A stretch of 64,000 nucleotides of DNA from NCBI GenBank assembly GCA_037447655.1, contig JBBHKE010002597.1, forward strand, positions 235,551 through 299,550. The letters are read 5' to 3'. Positions 1 to 9,400 of this stretch are shown here, piece by piece. The stretch's first letter is position 1; every line of letters begins with the position of its first letter. This DNA is from Zygnema cylindricum (taxonomy: Eukaryota > Streptophyta > Zygnematophyceae > Zygnematales > Zygnemataceae). A model generated the notes under the pieces. It ran no database searches and was not told the origin of the DNA. It saw only the letters and a list, made by a program, of their open reading frames with translations. The translations under genes were made by a program, and so were the position numbers.

Positions 1-483
1 TAAAGATAAAATGTAGAAAAGAAGCAGAGGCAATTTGCCTCTAACTCCTCTCTTCAATCACCACACTTGTCGCAGTCAATGAAGGTTAGAGAAGGAGCTA
101 GAGCCATGGCTACCTATGCTGTCCAGAGTGACAGGAAGTAGTTTTAGGTAGGTATACCAAAATGGACTGTGCTGCGATATATAGAGTTTGATAAGTATTT
201 AAACTCGTACACGTAGAGAAATTCATTTAACAAAAAAAAAAGATTTTTAGCGCATGAACACAGTTAAGCATAGTAAGATTGGCGGTACCGCACAAAACAA
301 ATACCGCACATTTGTTTCGACGTCTAAAATTAAAAGTCGGTTTGGATCAACGGCCACGATAGGAGCCGAGATCACAGAATACGCATTTTGGTGGTTTTCG
401 ATCACAGTCGCGCCAGCTGACAAGTGGCATCTATTGATTTCCTAGAAATCCGGGATTCGGTATGTCCCATACTAGGGAAAAGT

Positions 484-555
484 GAGCCGGCCAGGGCTCG
501 AACCTGAGACCTTTGACTTGAGCTGTCAGCGCACTAACCATTGTGCCACCAACTC
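484..555 (-). other. tRNA-like cloverleaf inside the TRIM 3' LTR
   Basis: On the minus strand, 72 nt fold as a tRNA: acceptor GAGTTGG with CCGGCTC, D stem GCAC/GTGC, a 17-nt anticodon arm with one broken pair, and T arm TCAGG-TTCGAGC-CCTGG. The B box reads GGTTCGAGCCC. Discriminator A and a TTTT tract (plus-strand gggaaaagt, 475-483) follow, like a Pol III terminator. The anticodon loop AGCTCAA lacks U33, so a working tRNA is doubtful. Confidence 0.7.
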
Positions 556-704
556 GATGTAGAGCCTGGCGGGTCCTTACCTATTTCTTTTAGGCGGGTT
601 CAAATGTGACGTATCATATTCTACCCCACATTGAACCGGCATTCACGTGCCAATCCAACACCCCTCCTCACGGGAAGGCCGGTCACACCATCCGCAATCT
701 CGCT

Positions 705-717
705 GGCTCCGATACCA
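705..717 (-). other. TRIM primer-binding site (tRNA-iMet 3' end)
   Basis: The minus strand reads TGGTATCGGAGCC directly after the LTR end ...AACA. It is complementary to the 3' end of plant initiator tRNA-Met with a single mismatch. This fixes the element's orientation. Confidence 0.85.
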
Positions 718-769
718 TGTTGATTTCCTAGAAATCCGGGATTCGGTATGTCCCATACTAGGGAAAAGT

Positions 770-841
770 GAGCCGGCCAAGGCTCGAACCTGGGACCTCT
801 GACTTGAGCTGTCAGCGCACTAACCACTGTGCCACCAGCTC
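770..841 (-). other. tRNA-like cloverleaf inside the TRIM 5' LTR
   Basis: This copy of the LTR tRNA-like sequence is better preserved. The acceptor GAGCTGG/CCGGCTC has 7 pairs including one wobble. The D stem is GCAC/GTGC, the anticodon stem CTGAC/GTCAG is fully paired, and the T arm is CCAGG-TTCGAGC-CTTGG. Discriminator A and TTTT (761-769 on the plus strand) follow. The loop carries CTC at the anticodon position but G, not U, at position 33. Confidence 0.75.
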
Positions 842-1029
842 GATGTAGAGCCTGGCGGGTCCGTACCTATTTCTTTTAGGCGGGTTCAAGTGTGACGTAT
901 CACATTCTACCCCGTATTAAACCGGCATTCATGTGCCAATCGAACAACATCATCTCATTGGCTTGCCGCATCTCCAAAGAGTAGGAGAACAAATATGGAA
1001 ATGGGAGGTGTCAAAGTTTTGGCCATGAT

Positions 1030-1077
1030 GTACGATGGTCGTACAGAAAGTACTTTGGCGTCTGTACCTTTCTGTAC
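1030..1077 (+). promoter_or_regulatory. GTAC ladder in LTR of element A
   Basis: Five GTAC tetramers start at 1030, 1041, 1050, 1064 and 1074 (steps 11, 9, 14, 10). The same steps occur in elements B and D. GTAC is the core bound by plant SBP/SPL proteins, including copper-response regulators. A role as LTR enhancer is inferred. Confidence 0.6.
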
Positions 1078-1218
1078 GATACAGTCTTCTAATTGGTTTT
1101 GTAGTCTAGTAGTAGAGGGTTTAGAGAGGGGTTTAAAATTTTGAAAAATATAAGGTATGCACCTCTCTCCAAGAGTGCTTCTGTACAAAAGGTCAACTTT
1201 GACCCTTTCATAACTTAC

Positions 1219-1270
1219 TGCTCAAGGGAGCAAATAAAGCCATTCTTTTTGCTATCGACTCAAGAGAGTC
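1219..1270 (+). other. Paired leader hairpins, element A
   Basis: TGCTC-AAGG-GAGCA (1219-1232) and GACTC-AAGA-GAGTC (1257-1270) are perfect 5-bp stems with 4-nt loops, their starts 38 nt apart. The same pair and spacing recur in the LTRs of B, C and D. Confidence 0.6.
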
Positions 1271-1415
1271 TTTTCTTCACAGAGGTGAAGCTGGTTAGAA
1301 TTTATGTTTGCCATGGTGGCAGCTATTATTGTTAAAACCCAAAGGGGTCAATGTTATCCTAGGGGCTTCGGGTGAGCTGCCCACTTTGAGGACCTATGGA
1401 GGTTTCATAGTTGCA

Positions 1416-1430
1416 CGTTATATGCCCACC
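1416..1430 (+). other. Degenerate half-tRNA PBS of element A
   Basis: CGTTATATGCCCACC directly follows the LTR end. It matches GGTTATGGGCCCACC, the complement of the internal anticodon region of plant initiator tRNA-Met, at 12 of 15 positions. Confidence 0.6.
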
Positions 1431-2035
1431 ATCTAGGGTGCCCATATTTAATGGAACTAGCTTTATACAGTGGGAGAGTATGATGACAAAATCTCTATGT
1501 GAGAAAGATTTTGGGGAATAGTGAATGGACGGGTGAGGCATCCATCCGGTCTAGGCATCCCTCCAAAGTTTCGAGGAAGGAGATTTACCAGAGATGCATA
1601 TCCATCTCCAACGGAGGAGACAAAGGAAGGGGAAGCGATGGACAAGGGAATGGAGAAGGAGACGATCACAACTATAGTAACTGGTTCAGCATTAGTGTCA
1701 CCTATTTCGAGGAGCGAGGAGAATGGTATTGATACCCGGGACTATAAGGTAATATAGCGGCAAAGCACTTCATCCTCCACCATCTAACTCAAGGAGTTGC
1801 ATCTCCTCATTCATCTCCTCATTTCCTAGTAGAAAGGGCGTTCAATCTATGGGTGGCTCTCATATAGATGTACCAAAGCGGTACGATTTTGCCACAGCAG
1901 TTGGCTGATAAAAAAATAAATGCATATATATAAAAAAGGGGAAAGATGTTAGATTTTTATAATGAGCTCCCAACAATTTTCATGGAGCTAGAGAGAGTTA
2001 GAAAAGAAAAAAATGAAAAAGAAAACGTTAACTGT
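1431..2035 (+). pseudogene. gag remnant of copia element A
   Basis: This stretch encodes the start of a copia Gag in several broken pieces. A VPIFNGTSF motif (about 1456) begins it, as in the gag of element B. A middle part has PPKFRGRRFT-like and AKHFILHHLTQG-like residues. A later part near 1945 reads MLDFYNELPTIFMELE, matching the capsid region of the other elements. Frameshifts and stops (for example TAG at 1518) destroy it. It ends abruptly at about 2035, where minus-strand LTR sequence of B0 begins. The zinc knuckle and protease start are missing between here and 12,674. Confidence 0.7.
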
Positions 2036-2528
2036 TCCGGGATCTCGGCGATTGTGCGGGCCGTCAGATCAAAGTCGGCTTTAAACGACAGCCGTTCAAA
2101 AACAAATGTCCGGTACATTTGTTTCGTGTGCACTAAAACTCCAACTAGTTTCTATGTATTCTATTTGCAATTCCGTTAATAGGATTAGTCGCATATCTAT
2201 TGTTTAAATAGCTATCAAACCCTATGCATCCTAACGGACTAGTACGACAGACTGGTAAGGGTTAACGGCTACGCCTCGCCCTAAAGGTCGGAGGTTCGAG
2301 TCCTGTCGGACTTAACCTTTTTGGTTGAGAGTGACTTAGGTCACTCTTAAGCCCTGCCTATGGAGCTAAGGAAGCCATGGCTCCACTGCCCTCTCTATCC
2401 TTCAGTGACTACAACAAGTATGGGGGCTAGAGAGAGAAGGTGGAGGCAGGATGACTGTGCTTTCTTTTTTTCTTTTTATTTTAATTAATACCTAGAAAAT
2501 GCCTCCCCTAAATTTGGTGATTTCAACA
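2036..2528 (-). repeat. 3' LTR (truncated) of copia element B0
   Basis: Read on the minus strand, the LTR starts TGTTGAAATC at 2528, right after a purine tract (AAAAGGAG). It carries the shared module (about 2401-2420) and CCATGGCT. A tRNA-like sequence on the plus strand (about 2243-2309) is antisense to the element. The U5 end with leader hairpins is absent, so the LTR is cut at about 2036 where element A's gag starts. The same LTR recurs at 12,346-12,673. Confidence 0.75.
2243..2309 (+). other. tRNA-like sequence in LTR of B0 (antisense to element)
   Basis: The plus strand has an A-box-like TGGTAAGGGTTAACGG and a perfect B box GGTTCGAGTCC. A partial acceptor stem CGACAG/CTGTCG pairs its ends. 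The copy in the other LTR is at 12,389-12,455. Confidence 0.6.
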
Positions 2529-2539
2529 CTCCTTTTATT

Positions 2540-3536
2540 TTCTAGTTTAACTTTAACTTCTCTTTTAATCCACACTTTTCTTTACAATACTTTAGCTTGG
2601 GTGATGGCACAGGCTTTGTCATCATATCAGCCACCATTTCCCCATCACTCCTATACACCAAATTCACATTTTTTTTTTTTACCTTTTCCCTCACAAAACT
2701 CAATCTTATGTCCATATGCTTAGCTTTGAAATGATTTTTTGCATTGGCTGCAATTGCAATTGCAGCCTAATAATCACAAAACACTTCATGCACTCCCTTC
2801 TTCATGTATTTCAATTCTTGCAACAAAAACTTCACCCACATCAGCTCTTTCACAGCAAAACTAGAGGCCATGTACTCAGCCTCTATAGTGGACTGGGCAA
2901 CAACCTTTTGATGCTTGCTGCTCCAATTGCAAGCACCTTCTCCCATATACAATACATACCAAGAAGTGCATCTTCTCATAGGTGCATCCCCATAGCTGGC
3001 ATCACTCCAAGTAGTGATGTCAGTGTGTTCCCCTCCCAAATGCAACCATAGATCCCTAGTTCCCACCAGGTATCTCATTACTCTCTTGGCTGCCTCCCAG
3101 TATCTCTTTCTGGGATCTTTAAGGCTCTTACTGAGGACTCCAACTGCTGCAGCTATGTCAGGTTTGGTAAAATTCATAAAGTAAATCAAACTTCCTACAA
3201 CCTGTCTGTAAGGAATAGACTTCATAAACTGCCTCTCTTCTGGACTCATTTGATCATCTAGCATTATTACTCCTCATTTTACACTCCCATCACTTACTTT
3301 CTTTAAGTCCATGGGAGTGGTAAAACTGTTTGCATTCTCTTTCTGAAATTTCTCCAACATATTTCTTATAGCCCCTTTCTGAGTAAGTTTGATGATCGTT
3401 TTCCCCCTATCCCTTTCCATTTGAATTTCCAGAATATATTTAGTCTCCCCTAAATCCTTCATGTCAAATCTACTTTAAGATCTTTCTTTAGCCTATTTAT
3501 CTTTTCTATAGACTTACTCAATACCAGCAAATCATT
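2540..3536 (-). pseudogene. RNase H and RT 3' part of copia element B0
   Basis: The minus strand encodes the copia RNase H block: LWLHLGGEHTDITTWSDASY near 3060-3000, a WSSKHQKVVAQSTIEAEYMA segment, then part of the catalytic C-terminal region, broken after FCDY. Upstream lies the end of the RT (NSFTTPMDLKK near 3310, LGETKYILEIQMERDR near 3440). Stops and frameshifts separate the pieces. RT sequence stops at 3536, where a solo LTR is inserted, and resumes at 4915. The element is inactive. Confidence 0.8.
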
Positions 3537-4914
3537 TGTTGTTCTTTGGTCTAAAATAGATCGCAGAAGCCACCCAAACTATCATGCAAAAAGCTAAGCG
3601 AAGCTAAGCCAATGAACAATCATTTGAAATGCATCCTCCATTTAACATACATTTAGGGTTTCATGGAATAATCAACATAAATAAACCATATGACAGCATC
3701 TAAGGTTTGATGGAATAATCGACATAAACAAACCCTATGACAAATGCATAAACAATGCATATCAAACATATATAAAATAACATAAATAAATAATAACAAA
3801 CAAATGCATCACACATAAACAAAAGTATAATCAAAGTATAATCAAATAATCATTATATCATTCAAAGTGCATGACCTAATCGACAACCCTAAAATACTAC
3901 ATCTTTGGTCCCCACTTTACTAACCAGCATTGATTATTAATTTCTAGCAAAGCTCATTCCTATATATACACTTGTGAGCTGTCAACGAATGACCAAGTGT
4001 CAAAATAACCAACATAAATTACGTAACTGTCATTAAGTCCTATTTAACCATAATAACCAATTACTAAGAAAAACTAATCGTAAGCCTACACCTGAAAGTC
4101 AAGCAATCGTAAGAGTACACTTGTCTGCAAGTACGACACATAAATTAAAGTGTCGATATCCTCATTAATCACGTAAAATATAACTATTTTAATCAACACT
4201 AAATCATTAGTTCGCATAAAACAAAATATTGATGTTTCAAATATTTACACCGACGCATCCACAAATCCGCGTCATAAGTGACTACTTGCTTAGTCACTTG
4301 TTGATAAGTCCACGCAATAACACGTCATCACATACGTACGAACCCTTGTAAAATAGTGGCGGACGCCGTCGGACCTCCACGTGTAACTCGAACCACTTGA
4401 CGAAATGATCCTGTCCCTTCGAAATCCTATTCGTACCGAAATCGTGTTGTTTGCAATAAGTGCAACTGTCGTAAATAAAATATCTGTACCGTCGCGTCAC
4501 GTACTTTTCCATAAATGTCGCCTGTCGCATTATGTTTCGTACTTGTGGCGTACATTTCAACCTCTTCAAATATTTTACATCGGATCGCTTCGCGATCCAC
4601 CGTCCATTTCCCAACGCATTCCATATTTTTCGTACGCTTCTTCGCGTCACTTCATTTGTACTTCGTACGTTTCAAACAATTCATATTTCATATCGGATCG
4701 CTTCGCGATCCGCCGTACATTTTCAAATGTTTGTTCGCGCCACTCAAAAGTCACTTTAATATTGCCCGTACAGTTACTCCCCCAATCCGCAAATCCATTC
4801 GAACCTCCATATTAAATATAGTGAGTGCTCATTACAAATTGCGTCGAGTACGCACGAAATATCACGTAAGCACGAAACGTCGCGTACGCACAAAACTAAC
4901 TTTTTAAAACAACA
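3537..4914. repeat. Solo LTR of another family inserted in B0 RT
   Basis: A 1378-bp insertion interrupts the RT just next to the YVDD region. It begins TGTTGTT and ends AACAACA (7-bp inverted ends of LTR type). It is flanked by TCATT (3532-3536) and TCATC (4915-4919), a 5-bp target duplication with one change; intact relatives here read TCATC at that point. No coding region is seen. Inside are two copies of a hairpin, GGATCGC-TTC-GCGATCC (4582-4598 and 4695-4711), and a duplicated segment near 3655-3740. It lacks the GTAC ladder and leader hairpins of the copia LTRs here, so its superfamily is unknown and orientation cannot be fixed. Confidence 0.75.
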
Positions 4915-5353
4915 TCATCTACATAAATCGCAATAAAAATCACACCATTCTCATCCTCAAACATATAAATAGAATGGTCAAAACTGATCTGAATATACCC
5001 TAGACTAGTAAGAAACTCATCTAGCTTCTAATTCTATTGTCTGGGGGCCTGCTTTAATCCATATAAGGACTTTATAAGTCTGCAGACTTTGCTTTCTTCT
5101 CCTTCCTCTACAAAACCTTCTGGTTGCCGCATGAAAACTTCCTCCTCCAGTTCACCGTTGAGGAAGGCAGTCTTAATATCCATCTGATGAATCTCCATGT
5201 CTTCCACTGCTGCTAAACTGAGGAGAATCTTTACAGAAGGGAATCGACTTCCGGAGCAAAGGTCTCCTCAACATCTATCCCTTCTTTTTGATTGAGCCCC
5301 TTTGCAACCAACCGAGCCTTTTATCTCACTGTGGTATTTTTTGGGTTCATTTT
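4915..5353 (-). pseudogene. RT middle part of copia element B0
   Basis: The minus strand encodes the copia RT from about LKMNPKNTTVR (near 5345) through a KTAFLNGELEEEVFMRQPEG-like block (about 5185-5110) to IYVDD at about 4930. In-frame stops and small indels break it. It joins 3536 across the solo LTR on the left and 11,814 across element B on the right. Confidence 0.8.
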
Positions 5354-5498
5354 TGAAACTCTGAGACCTCTATAAATCCTCAGAGTGGACAACTTCCAAG
5401 AAGCCTCTAGGATAATCCTGACCCCTTTGTGTTTCAGCAAAAATAACTGCCACCCTGACAGACAAAAACTTTGACCACCTGCACCCCTGTGAAGGCAA

Positions 5499-5550
5499 GA
5501 CTCCCCTGAGTCGATAGCAAAAAGAATCAATGAACTTGCTCCCCTGAGCA
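5499..5550 (-). other. Paired leader hairpins, element B 3' LTR
   Basis: TGCTC-AGGG-GAGCA and GACTC-AGGG-GAGTC on the minus strand, starts 38 nt apart. The copy in the 5' LTR is at 10,907-10,958 with the same 38-nt step. Confidence 0.65.
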
Positions 5551-5689
5551 GTAAGTTATGGAGGGTCAAAGTTGACCTTTTGTACAGAAGCTCTCTAGGA
5601 GAGAGGGTCCTATCTCCTAATTTTTCTAAGTCCTATCTCTCTCACAAACTCTATCTACTGATGTACGGAACCAATCAGAATACAGTTCC

Positions 5690-5737
5690 GTACGCAAAAG
5701 TACAGCTGCCGGTGTACTTTATGTACGAACATTGTAC
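5690..5737 (-). promoter_or_regulatory. GTAC ladder in element B 3' LTR
   Basis: Read along the element, GTAC starts at plus coordinates 5734, 5723, 5714, 5700 and 5690: steps 11, 9, 14, 10, identical to element A and element D. The surrounding bases differ between families. Confidence 0.65.
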
Positions 5738-6112
5738 GACATGGCCTAAATGTCGACACATGTCATATCCGGATTCGGTGCCATAATCTCCGGAGATTCC
5801 ACGATCCAATGTAATTTCGCCACGCGTCATCCGATGTGGCGATGGCCACAAACCGCCGAAATCTTCTTCTGCGATCTCGGCGCTAATTCCGGCCGTCCGA
5901 TTAGAATCTAATTTAATCGTAGCCGTAATAAATACATGCGCGGTATTCGTTTCACTTACGAAATAAATGCGCGGTATTGATTTCGTGCATGTACCGTATT
6001 CCGTACTTATACATTACCGAATCTATGTATACCGTAAACAGTTACAGTTAAATGATTTAACCTACGTATTAATGCTTAATTAAATATCGTACTATATAAT
6101 ACATAACACTAC

Positions 6113-6192
6113 TGCTAGACTTAACGGCTAAGGCTACCGGCTATTTCTGGTTGTCGGCCGGCAGGTACCAGGTTCAAATCGTGTGGCCGGCA
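6113..6192 (+). other. tRNA-like sequence in element B 3' LTR (antisense)
   Basis: The plus strand shows an A-box-like TTAACGGCTAAGGC and a B-box-like GGTTCAAATC, with partly complementary ends (TGCTAG and GGCCGGCA). The T stem is degenerate. Its partner in the 5' LTR is at 11,521-11,600. Confidence 0.5.
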
Positions 6193-6420
6193 TATACCTT
6201 TTAGTAAATAATCCTTTAACTAGTATAAATTTCCCGTAAACCTCAGGATAGCCTAGGTAGACATGGCTCTAGCTTCCTCTCTAATTTCTCAGTGACTGCG
6301 ACAAGTTTAAGAGTTGGAGAGAGAAGTTAGAGGTAGACTGCCTCAGCTTCTTTCTATTATTCTATTTAGACGTAGAAAATACTTTAAACGGACCATTAAT
6401 TTCTACACTCCCGTTATTTT

Positions 6421-9400
6421 CTAGTCAATCTTTAATTTCAGACCACACTTCTCACTGCAAAAAATTAGCTTAGGGGAAGGCACAGGTTTGGTCATCATAT
6501 CTGCTACCATCTCACTATTTGGTCGGTACTCTAAACTGATTATTTTGTTTTCTACTTTCTCTCTAACAAAGCTGAGTCTGATGTCCATGTGATTGGCTTT
6601 AAAATGATGTTTAAGATTGGTAGAAATAGCGATTGGTGCCTGATTATCACAAAATATTTTCTGCACACCACTCTTAAGGTGACCAAGCTCACCAAGCAAA
6701 GACTTGACCCACATCAATTCTTTTAGAGCAGAGCAAGAGGCCATATACTCAGCCTCCATGGTGGACTGAGCAATAACCTTTTGCTGTTTGCTACTCCAAC
6801 AGCAAGCCCCATCACCCACATATAATACATATCTAGAAGTGCATCTCCTCATCGGAGCATCACCATAACTGGCATCACTCCAAGTAGTGATGTCAGTATT
6901 CTCCCCACCCAAATGCAACCATAGATCCCTAGTTCCTATCAAATATCTAAGGACTCTCTTAGCTGCCTCCCAATCCCTCTTAGTGGGAGCATTTAGACTT
7001 CTACTCAGCACTCCTACAGCTGCAGCTAAATCCGGCCGGGTAGAATTCATAAAATAGATTAGACTTCCCACTACTTGCTTGTAAAGAATAGTCTGCATGA
7101 ACTTCAGTTATTCAGGAGATAATTCCTCGTCTAAGACTATGACTCCTTCTTCCTCACTCCCCTCACTTCCCTTCTTAAACTCCATTGGAGTTGTACAACT
7201 ATTAGCTTTTTCCATTTGAATTTTTTCAAGCATGTTCCCTATTGCTTCCTTTTGAGTCAATCTTATAATCTTTCTTTTTTGGTCTCTCTCTACTTGAATT
7301 CCCAAAACATATTTTGCTTCCCCCATATCCTTCATTTCAAATCTCCCCTTAAGATCGGTTTTCAGTTTATTAATTTTTTCCATTGATTTACTTAAAACGA
7401 GCAAATCATCAACATAAATTGCAATAAATATTAAACCTTCCTCATCTTCGAAAACATAGATTGAGTGATCTGAGCTGATCCGGGTATATCCTTGACCAGT
7501 AAGAAACTCATCAAGCTTCTTATTCCACTGACGAGGCGCCTGTTTCAAACCATAAAGAGATTTAATCAGCCGGCATACCTTACTCTCCTCTCCTTCCTCC
7601 ACAAACCCTTCGGGTTGTCGCATGAAGATCTCCTCTTCCAATTCTCCATGCAAAAATGATTTCTTTATTTCCATCTGGTGCACTTCCATGTCTTCCGCTG
7701 CTGCCAGGCTGAGAAGTATGCGGACGGAGGGAAATCTGACCACCGGGGCAAAGGTTTCCTCGCAGTCAATTCCCTGCTTTTGTGTAAATCCCTTTGCCAC
7801 TAATCAGGCCTTGTAGCGCTCGATTGTGTTATCTGGGTTCAGTTTTAATTTGAAAACCCACTTACAACCGATTGGTTTTCTGTTAGGTGGACAATCCACC
7901 AGCTCCCAAGTATCGGCTGCCATAATTGAGGCCATCTCCTCATTGATGGCTGTCTTCCACCGGTTTCTTTTTGGACAAGGCATCACCTCTCCATAAGTTT
8001 GAGGTTCATCTTGATGAAATAGTTCAGTTACCTTGTTATTAACCTTTTTTTCTTGCAGTCTTTTGCTACTTCTCCTTCCCCCCTCAAAATCTAAGGCCGG
8101 AATAGATGGTTCTCGTGGATTCTTTGGAACAATTTCGGCTTCTCCCCTATCCCTTAATTCCGAATCGATTTCCACCACGTCTTCCGCTTCTGGTAGAGTT
8201 GTCACTGGAGTTTCCATAGCGGAGTCTTTTTTGGTCTGATTTGTACCTGCAAGAATGTCATCTTCTCTAAAACCTGGATAGTTAGGAGGAAGTTCAAAGT
8301 CATCGGAATTTTCTGACTCAAATCTGATTATTACTGACTTTGTATACTTGAAGGGATCCACAGACTTTCCTTCATCCATAACTACTAGATGCTTTACTAA
8401 GATTATATCTTCCCTTTTTAGATCATAAACTCTATATCCTTTAACATCCTCATCATATCCTAATAAGTATCCCGGTTTTCCTTTAGGATCTAGCTTCCAT
8501 TTGGACCGATCAGTATCTAGACTGAATACTTGACTGCCGAAAACCTTTAAGTGAGATATGTCTGGTTTCCGGCCTGTCCATCTCTCATAAGGTGTTTGAT
8601 CTTTTATAGCTGAAGTAAGAACTCTATTCTTGAGGTAATTAGCACAGTTCATTGCTTCTTCCCAAAACCTTTTTCCAATCTTTTTATCTAAAAACATACT
8701 TCTAGCACTATCACTTAGTGTTCTATTTAACCTTTCAGCTACTCCATTCTGTTCCGGATTTTCTGGAACTGTCTTTTGGTGTTGGACCCCATCTTCCCTC
8801 AAAAAATCCTCAAAGTGGTTAGAAGTATACTCTCCACCATTGTCACTCCTTACTCTCTTGATTGGAGTTTCATGGATTTTTGCCCTCCAAGCTTTATATT
8901 GTCTAAAATAATCCTGAGCTTCTGTCTTGTTTTTCAAAAAATACACCCGGGAATACCGAGACCAATCATCAGTTATAGTCATCATAAATCTCTTCCCTCT
9001 CGGTGAGGGCACTTTAACCGGTCCCCAAATATCTGTGTGTACTAGATCTAGAATTTTTTCTCCCTTATAGGTGGCTGATTTAGGAAAGGGTAATCTGTAT
9101 GCTTTACCTTGAGCACATCCACTACAATCACTTATATCATCACTCTCACTGAACTGAATCCCTTCCACCACTCCCATCTTTTTCATCTCTCTTAACTTAT
9201 CTAGATTCACATGCCCAAGCCTCTTATGCCACATCATAATATCATGAACACCAGCATAATAAAGTTTCTTCGTTTCATTACTTAATATCAGCCTAAACAT
9301 CCCATGGCTACCTTTCTCAGCAATGAAATAGACATCCTCCTCAGAACTAGCAGTAAAAACTCCTTCCCTAGTGCTAGTGAAAAAACCCTTATCATCTAAT

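Larger units (their letters stand above)
432..946 (-). mobile_element. TRIM (miniature LTR retrotransposon) with tRNA-like LTRs
   Basis: Two 229-bp direct repeats (432-660 and 718-946) flank only 57 bp of internal sequence, the hallmark of a terminal-repeat retrotransposon in miniature. Read on the minus strand, the LTR starts TGTT(C/G)GATTGGC and ends GAAATCAACA. It is followed by the PBS TGGTATCGGAGCC (705-717), one base off the usual complement of the initiator tRNA-Met 3' end. A purine tract GAGGAGGGG sits just before the 3' LTR. Flanks GCATC (427-431) and ACATC (947-951) look like a 5-bp target duplication with one change. There is no coding capacity, so it depends on enzymes from another element. 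It lies inside the 5' LTR of element A. Confidence 0.9.
1..1415 (+). repeat. 5' LTR of copia element A, interrupted by a TRIM
   Basis: The window opens inside an LTR. A module also found near the start of other LTRs here (core like CTTGTCGYAGTCACTGA, then CCATGGCT) lies at about 67-115 in plus orientation. After the TRIM (432-946) the LTR resumes with a five-step GTAC ladder (1030-1077), a palindromic pair of W-box cores (1191-1204) and two tetraloop hairpins (1219-1232 and 1257-1270). It ends in ...TTGCA at 1415, directly before a degenerate PBS. Its true 5' end is off the left edge. Confidence 0.75.
5354..6407 (-). repeat. 3' LTR of element B
   Basis: On the minus strand it starts TGTAGAAATTAATGG after a purine tract and ends ...GAGTTTCA. 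In order it carries the shared module (about 6310-6240), a tRNA-like sequence antisense to the element (6113-6192), the GTAC ladder (5690-5737), the W-box palindrome (5564-5577) and two leader hairpins (5537-5550 and 5499-5512). Confidence 0.9.

Noticed and set aside
770-841. Functional nuclear tRNA gene
   Set aside because: The fold is good, but U33 is missing and it lies in a repeated LTR, so it is described as tRNA-like.
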